NCBI GenBank assembly: GCA_041748655.1
Contig: JBGTCV010000047.1
Span: forward strand, 28,308 to 92,307
DNA: 64,000 nucleotides
Source of the DNA: Leptofilum sp041748655
Lineage (GTDB): Bacteria > Chloroflexota > Anaerolineae > Promineifilales > Promineifilaceae
Direction: 5' to 3'
Shown: positions 52,138 through 61,224 of the stretch, piece by piece
Layout of the letters: every line of letters starts with the position of its first letter
How positions within the stretch are numbered: the stretch's first letter is position 1
Notes under the pieces: generated by a model
Seen by the model: the letters and a program-made list of their open reading frames with translations, nothing else
Database searches by the model: none
What the model was told of the DNA's origin: nothing
Made by a program: the position numbers and the translations under genes

Positions 52138-54720
52138 ATGGCCAAAAGCAATGTCACCCCCAGCCGTCAACAATATTTAGACGTTAAGGCGCAGCACCAG
52201 GACGCCATCGTCTTTTTTCGCCTGGGCGACTTCTACGAGACGTTCGACGACGACGCCAGACTGGCCGCCGCCGAGCTGGATCTGGTGCTCACCAGTCGGC
52301 CCCAGGGCAAAAACCAGCGCACCCCGATGGCTGGCGTGCCCTACCACGCCGCCGAAGGGTATATCGCCCGGCTCATCGCCAAGGGGCACAAGGTGGCGCT
52401 GTGCGAACAGATCGGGGATTCCTCTCAAATTAAGGGGTTGATGCCGCGCGAGGTGGTGCGGGTTTTCACCGCTGGCACGGTCATCGAGCCGGGGATGCTG
52501 GACGCGGGACGAAATAATTACCTGACGGCCGTTCTCCTGGAAGGCGATCGCGTCGGGTTGGCTTATGCCGATGTGACCACCGGCCAGTTTGCCACCACCC
52601 AGTTTAACGGCCGTCGCCGCCTCACCGAAGAGCTGGCCCGCCTGGACCCCGCCGAGCTGCTGCTGCCCGACAGTGAATTGGCCTATCAAGGCGAGGGCGA
52701 AGCCAAAGCGATCAGCCGCCTGCCCGATTGGCGCTTTGAGGAAGGCAACGCCCGGCAAACCCTGCTGCGCCACTTTGGCGTCGATTCCCTCTCCGCATTC
52801 GGCTGCGAGGGCAAATCGCTGGCCACAAGAGCCGCCGGGGCCATTCTCTACTACCTGCAAGAGACGCAAAAAGGGGCGGTTGGCCAGATCCAGCGGCTGG
52901 CCACCTACAGCGTCGAAGGCTTCATGGCGCTGGACACCGCCACCCGGCGCAATCTGGAACTCACCGAATCGCTGGGCGGCGAACGCAGCGGTTCGCTGCT
53001 GAAGGTGCTGAACAAGACCGTAACGCCGATGGGGGCGCGGCTGCTGCGCGACCGGATTTCTCGCCCGCTGCTGGATGTTGGGGATTTAAACGGCCGTTTC
53101 GACCAGGTAGACACATTCTTCAACGACGCCCTGCTGCGGGCCGATCTGCGGGCCACGCTCAAAGGGCTGCCCGACCTGGAGCGGCTCACCAACCGCGTGC
53201 TCAGCGGCAAGGCCACGCCGCGTGATTTGGAGTACATTGGGCTGGCGCTGGCGGCGGTGCCGGAAATAAGTAATCAGTTATCAGTTGTCAGTAATCAGTC
53301 TAGTCTCCACTCTCTAGTCTCCAGTCTCGATGGTTGCAGCGAAGCCGCCCGCGTGATTGAGCAGGCCATTGCCCAGGATGCGCCATCGAATTTGAACAAG
53401 ACGGGCGTCATTCGCCCCGGCTTTTCGGCGGAGCTGGATGGGGTGATGAACTCATCGGCCCATGCGCGGCAGTGGGTGGCCAATCTGGAACCACACGAGC
53501 GGGAGCGCAGCGGCATCAGCTCGCTCAAGGTGGGCTTCAACAAGGTGTTTGGCTACTACATCGAAGTGACCCGCACCCACAGCAACCGCGTGCCGGACGA
53601 TTACATCCGCAAGCAAACGCTCACCAACGCCGAACGGTACATCACCCCAGAGCTGAAGGAGTACGAAACGCTCATCCTCAACGCCGAGGAGCGCATTTTG
53701 GAAATTGAGCGGCGCGTTTTTAGCGAGGTGTGCCAGCAGCTGAGTCAATATGCGAAACGGCTGCTCCAGACGGCCAACGTCCTGGCCCAGCTGGACGTCG
53801 CCTCGGCCCTGGCCGAAGCCGCCGCGATGCAGGGATATGTTCGTCCCACCCTCACCGCCGAAAACAGATTGGCGATTGTGAACGGCCGTCACCCCGTCGT
53901 CGAGCAAACGCTAAAAATGGAACGCTTTGTGCCCAACCATGTGCAGATGGACAGTAAAGAGCGCATCCAGATTATCACCGGGCCAAACATGAGCGGAAAA
54001 TCCACCTATCTGCGGCAGGTAGCGCTCATTGTGCTGATGGCCCAGATTGGCAGCTTTGTGCCCGCCGACAGCGCCGAAATCGGCCTGGTAGACCGCATTT
54101 TCACCCGCATCGGGGCGCATGACGAGCTGCACGCCGGGCGCAGCACCTTCATGGTGGAAATGGTGGAAACGGCCGAAATCCTCAACCACGCCACCACTCG
54201 CTCCCTGCTCATTCTGGACGAAATCGGCCGGGGCACCAGCACCTACGACGGGCTGGCCATTGCCTGGGCCATCATCGAATATTTGCACAACCACCCACGC
54301 CTCAAGCCGCGCACCCTCTTTGCCACCCATTACCACGAACTGGTTGGCCTGGCCGACTTGCTGCCGCTGGTGAGCAACTACAACGTCGCCGTAGCTGAAG
54401 AAGGGGACAAGGTGATCTTTTTGCACCAGATTGTGCCCGGCGGGGCGGACCAGAGCTACGGCATTCACGTCGGTCAGCTGGCAGGTCTGCCGCGTGACGT
54501 GATCAATCGGGCCAACGAGATTTTGCACGAACTGGAGAAACATGCGCCGACAACGGCCGTTGAACCCAGCCGCCTCAACAGCGTGCAGCAAATGGCCCTC
54601 TTCCCCGAATCCAGCCCGCTATTAGATGAGCTGCAAACGCTGGACGTGAACAGCATGTCGCCGCTGGAAGCCATCAACAAGCTGTACGAATGGAAACGGC
54701 GCTACATTGATGAAAAATAA
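52138..54720 (+). CDS. mutS: DNA mismatch repair protein MutS
   Basis: MutS recognises mismatches and recruits MutL. The 860-residue protein starts at ATG 52138 after AAGGAG. The mismatch-wedge motif F-Y-E is at residues 32-34; Walker A is GPNMSGKST (615-623), Walker B/ABC region LLILDEIGRGTSTYDG, and the His switch FATHYHEL. The C-terminal dimer motif (SPLEAINKLYEWKR) is present. Around residues 376-398 a repeat-derived peptide (ISNQLSVVSNQSSLHSLVSS) is inserted in the lever region without breaking the frame. It overlaps the next gene by 11 bp. Confidence 0.97.
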   Translation: MAKSNVTPSRQQYLDVKAQHQDAIVFFRLGDFYETFDDDARLAAAELDLVLTSRPQGKNQRTPMAGVPYHAAEGYIARLIAKGHKVALCEQIGDSSQIKGLMPREVVRVFTAGTVIEPGMLDAGRNNYLTAVLLEGDRVGLAYADVTTGQFATTQFNGRRRLTEELARLDPAELLLPDSELAYQGEGEAKAISRLPDWRFEEGNARQTLLRHFGVDSLSAFGCEGKSLATRAAGAILYYLQETQKGAVGQIQRLATYSVEGFMALDTATRRNLELTESLGGERSGSLLKVLNKTVTPMGARLLRDRISRPLLDVGDLNGRFDQVDTFFNDALLRADLRATLKGLPDLERLTNRVLSGKATPRDLEYIGLALAAVPEISNQLSVVSNQSSLHSLVSSLDGCSEAARVIEQAIAQDAPSNLNKTGVIRPGFSAELDGVMNSSAHARQWVANLEPHERERSGISSLKVGFNKVFGYYIEVTRTHSNRVPDDYIRKQTLTNAERYITPELKEYETLILNAEERILEIERRVFSEVCQQLSQYAKRLLQTANVLAQLDVASALAEAAAMQGYVRPTLTAENRLAIVNGRHPVVEQTLKMERFVPNHVQMDSKERIQIITGPNMSGKSTYLRQVALIVLMAQIGSFVPADSAEIGLVDRIFTRIGAHDELHAGRSTFMVEMVETAEILNHATTRSLLILDEIGRGTSTYDGLAIAWAIIEYLHNHPRLKPRTLFATHYHELVGLADLLPLVSNYNVAVAEEGDKVIFLHQIVPGGADQSYGIHVGQLAGLPRDVINRANEILHELEKHAPTTAVEPSRLNSVQQMALFPESSPLLDELQTLDVNSMSPLEAINKLYEWKRRYIDEK
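53265..53330. repeat. Iterated-word repeat inserted in mutS
   Basis: Words of the type TAATCAGTTATCAGTTGTCA and TCTAGTCTCCACTCTCTAGT fill about 66 bp and are read through in frame. They are the kind normally found between genes. The flanking MutS sequence is ordinary on both sides. Confidence 0.75.
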
Positions 54721-55642
54721 TGCCGATTCACAGTTTAGTAGACATAATCTACGAATTTTTTTGATACAACATTTCTCAGAAAATGATGTGCGAGATATCT
54801 GCTTTGAATTGGATATTGATTTCGAATCGCTTTCTGGCACGGACAAACCAAGCAAAATTCGAGAGTTGATCATTTATTGCGAAAATCGAGGCTCTTTTGA
54901 AAATTTAGTGAAGGTTGTGTGCTCTGCCCGATCAGAAAGTTTAATAAGCAACTTTTTAGAAAATGAACCTAAAACTACTCAAAATCAAATTGAATCATCA
55001 ATTGACACAGCGAAAAGTTTCCAGAGCATTGCAGAACTAGTTGACTTGCTCTTTATAAATGAAACGGAGGGGATTTTTGAGTTAGAGGAATTGTGGACTG
55101 CAAGATTTGAGGAAGCAACAAAAATAACCACTAATCTCACTCAAGTCACTCGTGACTATACAGAAGAAATAGTAAATTTAACGCGTGAAGTAGATTTACT
55201 CAGAAACTCAAAACAAAAGCCAAGTAAAAACGAGCTAAAGAGGATCATCACCAAGCAAGCAAAAATTCTTAACACCTATGCCACAAAAACTACAGAAGAA
55301 TCAAGTGCATTTGAAGAGGTGTTTTCTGAAGGCATTATTGCCTTTCTAAGGGAGTCAACAATACTGTTAATTGACTTCAGAGAACCAGGTAAAAATCGTG
55401 TCAGATTCTTTTTGTTGAAATTACAAGAACTTATTCATTCATCGAACTTGGCTTTAGATTCTGACCGGTTGATGGTTGTTTCTATTCAAAGTATTCCTAG
55501 GACAATATCTGAAATTGTTAAAGCAAAGAAAAGCACTCTAGAGGTGCTGAAAAACCAAATGACTGTACGCGAGTGCATACTTGAGCTTATGAAATCTGTA
55601 GAGAGGCTTTTAACCCAAATGCTGCGTGAACTAAACGAATAA
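54710..55642 (+). CDS. Effector-associated (death-like) domain protein with helical C-terminus
   Basis: The 310-residue protein from ATG 54710 starts with a domain of the effector-associated/bacterial death-like kind (LRIFLIQHFSENDVRDICFE, then DFESLSGTDKPSKIRELII, ENRGSFENLVKVV), which recruits partners in bacterial conflict systems. The rest is helical and coiled with many Glu/Lys/Thr (FEEATKITTNLTQVTRDYTE); no enzyme motif. It overlaps mutS by 11 bp but is strongly AT-rich, lacks any ACGGCCGT copy and has different codon use, so it looks acquired. It should interact with a partner that has the same domain; the TIR-FGE protein at 47026 has one. Confidence 0.7.
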   Translation: MKNNADSQFSRHNLRIFLIQHFSENDVRDICFELDIDFESLSGTDKPSKIRELIIYCENRGSFENLVKVVCSARSESLISNFLENEPKTTQNQIESSIDTAKSFQSIAELVDLLFINETEGIFELEELWTARFEEATKITTNLTQVTRDYTEEIVNLTREVDLLRNSKQKPSKNELKRIITKQAKILNTYATKTTEESSAFEEVFSEGIIAFLRESTILLIDFREPGKNRVRFFLLKLQELIHSSNLALDSDRLMVVSIQSIPRTISEIVKAKKSTLEVLKNQMTVRECILELMKSVERLLTQMLRELNE

Positions 55643-55712
55643 TGCTTTTCGTTATGTTAACTTTTTCTCGAGACCGTTTGTAAGGTTTTTCATCAACTGA
55701 AAAGCGGTGATA

Positions 55713-56378
55713 CTAGAGTGAGACAGCGGCAGGGAGGCCACACAGGTTTAGGAAGCGCTGCAAAGAACCTGGTTCCCCTTCAATTTGGATGAGCTGGTGG
55801 GAAACGGCCGTTTCCGCCCCAATCTGCCCCGTTAACAAGCCCATATACGTAGCAATGTCCGTATAAAAAACAGCAGCTGCCTCGCGCCCACTTCCCTGCG
55901 CAACTTCTATCTCTCCCCCACTAATCCGCACCCGCATCACCTCATCGTCAATGTGCAGTTCGTACGTTTCCTCAACATCCTGGGCCAACTCCGGACGGAA
56001 AAAAGTTTTGAGGGTCAACGCATACGACCCCACATTGAGCAAAGCCGCCTCCCCCGCCGACGGCGGCACAAACTGGCTGCCCCATTTGCCCAGCTCAATC
56101 AGCGCTTTTTCCAGCCCCAGCCCCGGCGGCGTCAGTTCGTAAACGGTAGAACCGGCCGGTGGCGGCAGCACCCGGCGCTGGAGCAAGCCATCTTCCTCCA
56201 GGCTTCTTAGCCGGGTTGCCAGCAAATTGGTGCTGATCCCCGGCAAGCCCTCAATCAGGTCTTTATAGCGGCGCGGCCCGGCAATGAGCTCCCGAATAAT
56301 GAGAATCGTCCAGCGTTCGCCCATTTTGTCCAGGGCATAGGCCAGCCCGCAGTATTGATTGTAGCTTCGACTTGTCAT
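55713..56378 (-). CDS. HxlR-family transcriptional regulator with SCP2-like C-terminus
   Basis: The 221-residue protein has an N-terminal HxlR winged helix with the sensor Cys10 (QYCGLAYALDKMGERWTILI) and a C-terminal ~110-residue domain (VEETYELHIDDEVMRVRISG) like SCP2 or sterol-carrier domains, which may bind a lipophilic ligand. HxlR proteins respond to electrophiles or aldehydes. It is divergent from a DHA2 efflux gene and an operon of detoxification-type enzymes, with a strong operator/promoter candidate between. Confidence 0.88.
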   Translation of the reverse strand: MTSRSYNQYCGLAYALDKMGERWTILIIRELIAGPRRYKDLIEGLPGISTNLLATRLRSLEEDGLLQRRVLPPPAGSTVYELTPPGLGLEKALIELGKWGSQFVPPSAGEAALLNVGSYALTLKTFFRPELAQDVEETYELHIDDEVMRVRISGGEIEVAQGSGREAAAVFYTDIATYMGLLTGQIGAETAVSHQLIQIEGEPGSLQRFLNLCGLPAAVSL

Positions 56379-56404
56379 AGCTGTAGTATAGCGTACATCG
56401 GTTC

Positions 56405-56438
56405 AATTTCAATTTTTCTAATTTTTGTTATTGAAATT
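56405..56438. promoter_or_regulatory. Putative HxlR operator
   Basis: AATTTCAAT (56405-56413) and its exact complement ATTGAAATT (56430-56438) form a 9-bp inverted repeat in the AT-rich divergent gap, just ahead of the MFS promoter. Position suits binding by the divergent HxlR regulator. Confidence 0.5.
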
Positions 56439-56443
56439 ATTAC

Positions 56444-56472
56444 TTGACTTTTTGAAGTAAAGTGATTATATT
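56444..56472 (+). promoter_or_regulatory. Sigma-70 promoter of the efflux/detoxification cluster
   Basis: TTGACT (56444-56449), a 17-bp spacer and TATATT (56467-56472) make a near-consensus promoter about 50 bp ahead of ATG 56524. It is the clearest promoter in the window. Confidence 0.7.
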
Positions 56473-56523
56473 ATCCGAACATTTGGTCTAAAAACAACTC
56501 GCGTGAAACAAAAAGGAAATGTT

Positions 56524-58152
56524 ATGAACAATTCTGAGGAGAAAAATCTTCCCCTGAATCCCGCCAGCCCAGCCAAAGCCGGGCGACGCGAATGGATTGG
56601 GCTGGCTGTGCTGATGCTGCCCACGCTGCTCATCGCCATGGATCTGACGGTGCTGCATCTGGCGGTACCATCCCTGAGTACAGATTTGCAGCCCAGCAGT
56701 ACGCAGCTGTTGTGGATTGTAGACATCTACGGCTTCATGATCGCCGGATCGCTCATTACGATGGGAACGCTGGGGGATCGAATCGGCCGTCGCAAACTGC
56801 TGCTGATTGGTGCCGCAGCCTTTGGCCTGGCCTCAACCGTGGCAGCCTTTTCCCCCACTGCCGATTTGTTGATCGCAGCACGGGCCTTGCTGGGCGTAGC
56901 GGGCGCCACCCTCATGCCTTCGACCATGTCCCTCATCCGCAACATGTTTCTGAATTCCCGCCAGCGAACGGCCGCTATCGGCATTTGGGTGTCTGGCTTT
57001 TCGGTAGGCAGCGCGATTGGACCTCTGGTGGGGGGCATCTTACTGGAGAATTACTGGTGGGGCTCTGTCTTTTTGCTGGGCGTGCCGGTGATGATTGTCT
57101 TGCTCATTGCTGGCCCCCTGCTGCTGCCGGAACACCGCGACCCCAGTCCTGGCCGGTTTGATTTGCTAAGTGCGGGGATGTCGTTGGCAGCGGTGCTGCT
57201 GGTCATCTACGGCCTTAAACAGGTCGCCGAAAAGGGGCTGGGCTGGCTGCCACTGCTCACGGTTGTGCTGGGAATTGGCATTGGCATCGCCTTTGTGCAA
57301 AGGCAGCGCAGCCTGGACGATCCGCTCATTGATTTGCGACTGTTTCGGGTACCGGCTTTCAGCGCTTCGCTGGCAACCTACACGCTGGGCATCTTTGCCG
57401 CCTTTGGTACCTTCCTCTTTATTGCCCAATATCTCCAGCTGGTGCTGGGATTGTCGCCCTTGCAAGCTGGCTTGTGGTCCGTGCCGGGCGCGATTGCCTT
57501 CATCATTGGCTCAAATTCAGCGCCGAAATTTGTGCAGTGGATTCGCCCGGCTTTTCTGGTGGCGGGCGGTCTGGCCGTGGCCGCCTTTAGTTTGGGGCTC
57601 CTCACGCAGGTGGGCTTGAGTTCGCTGGCGCTCATTGTGTTTGCCAATACGCTAATGTCATTGGGATTTGGCTTTACCTTTACGCTAACGGTTGATCTGG
57701 TGGTGAGTGCGGCGCCGCCAGAGCGGGCGGGGGCGGCCTCGGCGCTGGCAGAGACTGGCGCAGAACTGGGCGGGGCGCTGGGAATTGCGGTGTTGGGGAG
57801 TCTGGCAACGGCCGTTTACCGCCGCCAGGTAACGGCCAACCTGCCGCCTCAAATCTCTGAAGAAATGGCGCACGCCGTGCGAGAGACACTGGGTGGGGCC
57901 GTAGCGGCTGCCGGGCAGCTTTCCGGCCCGCTGGGCCTGGCCTTGCTGGATGCGGCTTACAACGCCTTCGTCTCCGGCTTGCAGCTCATCTCGCTGATTG
58001 GCGCGGTGATCATGGTTGGCCTGGCCCTGTTGACGGTGGCTATGCTCCGGCACGTTGAGATTGGCGACGAGGTGGAGGAAAATTTGGAGCTGGAACCCGA
58101 GGGGCTTGTTGCATCTACGGCCGTTGCCCGGCACGTTGGCCTCATTGAGTAA
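56524..58152 (+). CDS. DHA2-family (EmrB/QacA-like) multidrug efflux MFS transporter
   Basis: The 542-residue protein has about fourteen hydrophobic helices and the DHA2 motifs: MDLTVLHLAVPSL (D1 motif), GTLGDRIGRRKLL (motif A), and GPLVGGILLENYWW (motif C). AAGGAAATGTT precedes ATG 56524. Such pumps export lipophilic cations or other toxins by proton antiport. The divergent HxlR regulator likely controls it. It heads a run of six or more same-strand genes. Confidence 0.92.
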   Translation: MNNSEEKNLPLNPASPAKAGRREWIGLAVLMLPTLLIAMDLTVLHLAVPSLSTDLQPSSTQLLWIVDIYGFMIAGSLITMGTLGDRIGRRKLLLIGAAAFGLASTVAAFSPTADLLIAARALLGVAGATLMPSTMSLIRNMFLNSRQRTAAIGIWVSGFSVGSAIGPLVGGILLENYWWGSVFLLGVPVMIVLLIAGPLLLPEHRDPSPGRFDLLSAGMSLAAVLLVIYGLKQVAEKGLGWLPLLTVVLGIGIGIAFVQRQRSLDDPLIDLRLFRVPAFSASLATYTLGIFAAFGTFLFIAQYLQLVLGLSPLQAGLWSVPGAIAFIIGSNSAPKFVQWIRPAFLVAGGLAVAAFSLGLLTQVGLSSLALIVFANTLMSLGFGFTFTLTVDLVVSAAPPERAGAASALAETGAELGGALGIAVLGSLATAVYRRQVTANLPPQISEEMAHAVRETLGGAVAAAGQLSGPLGLALLDAAYNAFVSGLQLISLIGAVIMVGLALLTVAMLRHVEIGDEVEENLELEPEGLVASTAVARHVGLIE

Positions 58153-58170
58153 TGGCGAGAAGGAGAAACA

Positions 58171-58230
58171 ATGAACCCAAAGACATCAGCGTATTGGCAG
58201 AGAGTATCTGAAGAGGGGAAATTACCATGA
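58171..58230 (+). CDS. 19-codon peptide coupled to the next gene
   Basis: ATG 58171 follows GAGAAGGAGAAACA (a good ribosome binding site) and reads 19 codons (MNPKTSAYWQRVSEEGKLP), ending in an ATGA overlap with the start at 58227. It has no known homologue that I recognise. It could be a translational coupling leader or the start of a lost gene; weakly supported. Confidence 0.4.
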   Translation: MNPKTSAYWQRVSEEGKLP

Positions 58231-58706
58231 CTGAAGACATTGCCAAGGCTCAAGGTCAGCAACCGCCTATACCCAATCCCGCACTCCAAGACCTGGAAGT
58301 ATTTGTGGGCAATTGGCATGTGGAACTATCCAGAACATCGTTTCTTTCCAATCCATCTGCCACAGCAAATGGATTTGCCTCCGAATGGCAGGAGAAGGGG
58401 GCTTATCTGGTTATCCGCCAGGGTGATAAACAAAGCCCGCCTTTCTCCACTTGGATCATCGGCCGTGATGAATCGACTGAAACATACAAATTGTTCTACT
58501 TCGACACATGGGCTGTTTCCAGGATATATGACATGAGTTTCCAGGGCGGTGTCTGGAAGTTATGGCGAAAGGCTCCGGGGCACTGTCAGCGTTTTACGGG
58601 AATATTTAGTGAAGATGGCAAACATATTACTGCCTGTTGGGAAAAATCACGCACCGGCAACATTTGGGAACCTGATTTTGACCTAACGTATTCAAAGATT
58701 TGCTAG
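58227..58706 (+). CDS. DUF1579-like small protein
   Basis: The 159-residue soluble protein has the lipocalin/THAP4-like pattern LEVFVGNWHVEL near the N-terminus, STWIIGRDESTETYKLFYFD, and GGVWKLWRKAPGHCQRFTGIF, as in DUF1579 and related heme- or lipid-binding beta-barrels. Function unknown. It lies in the HxlR-linked run and starts inside the stop of the 19-codon peptide. Confidence 0.7.
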   Translation: MTEDIAKAQGQQPPIPNPALQDLEVFVGNWHVELSRTSFLSNPSATANGFASEWQEKGAYLVIRQGDKQSPPFSTWIIGRDESTETYKLFYFDTWAVSRIYDMSFQGGVWKLWRKAPGHCQRFTGIFSEDGKHITACWEKSRTGNIWEPDFDLTYSKIC

Positions 58707-58716
58707 GAGAATCAAA

Positions 58717-59307
58717 ATGGGAAAAACATTGGCAGCATTTACGATGTCTTTGGACGGCTTTATTGCTGGGCCGAATGATGAAGTCGGCCGTTTGTTTAAG
58801 TGGTACGGCAGCGGCGACACGGAATTTACCGTGCCAGGCACGGAGATGGTTTTCAAAGTAGCTCAGGCCAGCGCCGCATATATGCAGGAAGAGTGGCCTA
58901 AGCTGGGTGCCATTGTGACGGGGCGCAGGGATTTTGACGTCTCCAATGCCTGGGCTGGCAGCGCCTTCATGGGGCTGCCAATGTTTATCGTCACGCACCA
59001 GCCACCGCAGGAGTGGCTGGGGGAAGATTCGCCTTTTATTTTTGTGACGGAGGGGGTAGAAACGGCCGTTGCCCTGGCTCAAAAAGCCGCCGGAGACAAA
59101 AACGTAGGTGTAAGCGGCAGCCAAATTGTGCAGCAGTGCCTGCAGGCGGGCCTCATCGACGAAATTTACGTTGAGCTGGCCCACATGCTGCTGGGCGATG
59201 GCATTCGCTTGTTTGATAACCTGGCGGGCTACGCAATTGATCTGGAAAAAATGAAGGTGATTGACACACCGGACGTGACGCACCTGCATTTTCGCGTTGT
59301 TAAGTAA
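58717..59307 (+). CDS. Dihydrofolate-reductase-like (RibD C-terminal domain) protein 1
   Basis: The 196-residue protein starts MGKTLAAFTMSLDGFIAGPN, the family N-terminus of RibD-C/YwjB/YyaP-like NADPH reductases, and has IVTGRRDFDVSNAW, VSGSQIVQQCLQAGLIDEIYVE and LGDGIRLFDNL. Physiological substrates of these stand-alone domains are unknown; they are not folate enzymes proven here. AGGAGAATC precedes the start. Confidence 0.88.
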   Translation: MGKTLAAFTMSLDGFIAGPNDEVGRLFKWYGSGDTEFTVPGTEMVFKVAQASAAYMQEEWPKLGAIVTGRRDFDVSNAWAGSAFMGLPMFIVTHQPPQEWLGEDSPFIFVTEGVETAVALAQKAAGDKNVGVSGSQIVQQCLQAGLIDEIYVELAHMLLGDGIRLFDNLAGYAIDLEKMKVIDTPDVTHLHFRVVK

Positions 59308-59335
59308 GTTCAGCCTGCAATAGAAGGAAAATAAA

Positions 59336-60103
59336 ATGGAAACAGTAACTTCAAAAGATGGGACGCGCATCGCTTTTGACCAGTCAGGAGTGGGTCCTGC
59401 AATCATCCTGGTGGTTGGCGCATTCAACGACCGGGCGGCCGGAGCGCCGCTGGCTCGATTCCTGGAACGGCATTTCACCGTGTTCAACTATGACCGCCGA
59501 GGACGAGGCGAGAGTGGCGATACCACACCGTATGCTATTGAGCGCGAGATCGAAGACATTGATGCTCTGATCGCGCAAGCTGGTGGATCGGCGTTCGTAT
59601 TCGGCTATTCATCGGGTGCGGTCCTGGCCTTGAGAGCAGCAGCTTACGGCCTCTCTATTTCACAGCTTGCGTTATACGATCCGCCGCCGACAGGCGCTAA
59701 GGCGGGGCAGATCGCGCCCCAGCTCACAGAGCTTATCGTGGCGGGTCGCCAGGGCGATGCGGTCGAGCTTTTTCAGACCGAGGCAGTCGGCATACCAGCC
59801 GCCGTCGTTGCGCAAATGCGAAATGCGCCGTTCCGACCAGCACTGGAAAAAATAGCCCATACACTGGCCTACGAATCGACTATCCTCAGGGCATTGCCAA
59901 CCGGACTGGCGGCTTCCGTCCGAGTACCCACGCTCGTGATAGATGGCGAGGAAAGTCCTGACGTTGTGCGACATACGGCGCAATCATTGGCCGGTGCCTT
60001 GCCTGAAGGACGATATCGCACCTTGAAAGGTCAAAACCATGACATTGTCGCGTCTGTTGTAGGCCCTGTGTTGGAGGAGTTCTTTCTAGAACAAAGGAAA
60101 TAG
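59336..60103 (+). CDS. Alpha/beta hydrolase 1
   Basis: The 255-residue hydrolase has an N-terminal strand pair, YDRRGRGESGDTTPY (oxyanion region), nucleophile Ser in FGYSSGAVLAL, an Asp in VIDGEESPDV and a late His in GQNHDIV. It is an esterase/lactonase/epoxide-hydrolase type; substrate unknown. AGAAGGAAA precedes ATG 59336. Confidence 0.9.
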   Translation: METVTSKDGTRIAFDQSGVGPAIILVVGAFNDRAAGAPLARFLERHFTVFNYDRRGRGESGDTTPYAIEREIEDIDALIAQAGGSAFVFGYSSGAVLALRAAAYGLSISQLALYDPPPTGAKAGQIAPQLTELIVAGRQGDAVELFQTEAVGIPAAVVAQMRNAPFRPALEKIAHTLAYESTILRALPTGLAASVRVPTLVIDGEESPDVVRHTAQSLAGALPEGRYRTLKGQNHDIVASVVGPVLEEFFLEQRK

Positions 60104-60161
60104 ACGACTTGCCTGCTCACACCTGATTAAATTAACCAATAAATCGAGGAGATAGTTAAAA

Positions 60162-60503
60162 ATGAAATTTTTATGCCTTGCTTACGGAGATGAAGACGGT
60201 TGGCATTCGTTGAGCGAAAGCGAGCAGCAAGAAGTGCTGGCTCAAGACGTGGTGATACTAGAGCGGGGGAATCTCATGTCGGCCGTGCAAACACAGGTGA
60301 CCTCGGTAAGGAACTGGGATGAAAACCTGGAAGTGAGCGACGAGTCCCTGGCGCAGCCTCCGCTACCGTTGGCCGGGTTCTCGGTAATTGAAGCCGAGAG
60401 TCTGAACGAGGTGATCGAGCTCGTCAAAAATACGCCATGCCCTCGAGCCAGAGGGTTCATTGAAATACGGCCGTTTTGGGACCTTAGCAAAGATGGGGTA
60501 TGA
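60162..60503 (+). CDS. YCII-related (DGPF-like) small protein
   Basis: The 113-residue protein starts MKFLCLAYGDEDGWHSL, has ALSE-like helix SESEQQEVLAQDVVI and ends with the FIEIRPFWDLS strand typical of YCII/DGPFAETKE domain proteins, often linked with sigma factors or antibiotic-biosynthesis genes; no activity is established. GAGGAG precedes the start. One ACGGCCGT copy at its 3' end writes RPF. Confidence 0.75.
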   Translation: MKFLCLAYGDEDGWHSLSESEQQEVLAQDVVILERGNLMSAVQTQVTSVRNWDENLEVSDESLAQPPLPLAGFSVIEAESLNEVIELVKNTPCPRARGFIEIRPFWDLSKDGV

Positions 60504-60599
60504 CAAACGGCCGCTTATCCAATTGTTGATTGGCTCCGTCACGTTCCAACATAGAACGAAGCAACCAGATATCAATCCAGATGTTGGAGGAACTTAGTC

Positions 60600-61193
60600 A
60601 TGAGAAAAGTTATTGTGCTTGAACATATCTCCCTTGATGGTGTCATACAGGCCCCAGGCGGGCCCGACGAAGATACCAGCGGCGGCTTCCTGTATGGCGG
60701 GTGGGTAGCGCCATATTCCGACGCAGCTCTTGGAACGCTCCTGAGAAGGCAGATGGACCTGCCGTTTGACCTGTTGTTAGGGCGCACAACCTTTGAAATT
60801 TGGGAACCGTACTGGCCGCAACATGGGGATATATGGCCTGGCGTCAACACAGCGACCAAGTACGTCGCTTCGAACACCAGGACGTCTAGCGAATGGCAGC
60901 CGTTCGTGTTTTTAAACGGAGATATTGCCGAACAAGTCGCCAAAATCAAGCAGCAGCCAGGGCCGGATTTGCACGTTTGGGGAAGCGGTCATCTCATTCA
61001 GACGCTTATCAAGCATGATTTGGTCGATGCGTTCTGGCTGATGATATATCCAATAACGTTGGGCGCTGGCAAGCGGTTGTTTGCCGATGGCACAATCCCG
61101 GCGGCGTTCAAGGTGACGGAAAGCCATGTTACCCCGAATGGGATGATTGTTGTGAATTACGAGCGTGCCGGGGCAATTACAACCGGAAGTTGA
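60600..61193 (+). CDS. Dihydrofolate-reductase-like (RibD C-terminal domain) protein 2
   Basis: The 197-residue paralogue starts MRKVIVLEHISLDGVIQAPG and has LLLGRTTFEIWEPYWP, LHVWGSGHLIQTLIKHDLVD and LGAGKRLFADGT. It resembles YyaP/YwjB-type NADPH reductases more closely than copy 1. A further decayed copy seems to lie at 62105. TGGAGGAAC precedes ATG 60600. Its end overlaps upstream codons that are not part of the next gene (see 61225). Confidence 0.88.
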   Translation: MRKVIVLEHISLDGVIQAPGGPDEDTSGGFLYGGWVAPYSDAALGTLLRRQMDLPFDLLLGRTTFEIWEPYWPQHGDIWPGVNTATKYVASNTRTSSEWQPFVFLNGDIAEQVAKIKQQPGPDLHVWGSGHLIQTLIKHDLVDAFWLMIYPITLGAGKRLFADGTIPAAFKVTESHVTPNGMIVVNYERAGAITTGS

Positions 61194-61224
61194 GGAAAAG
61201 AAGTACCCATCCAAGGAGATCAAC

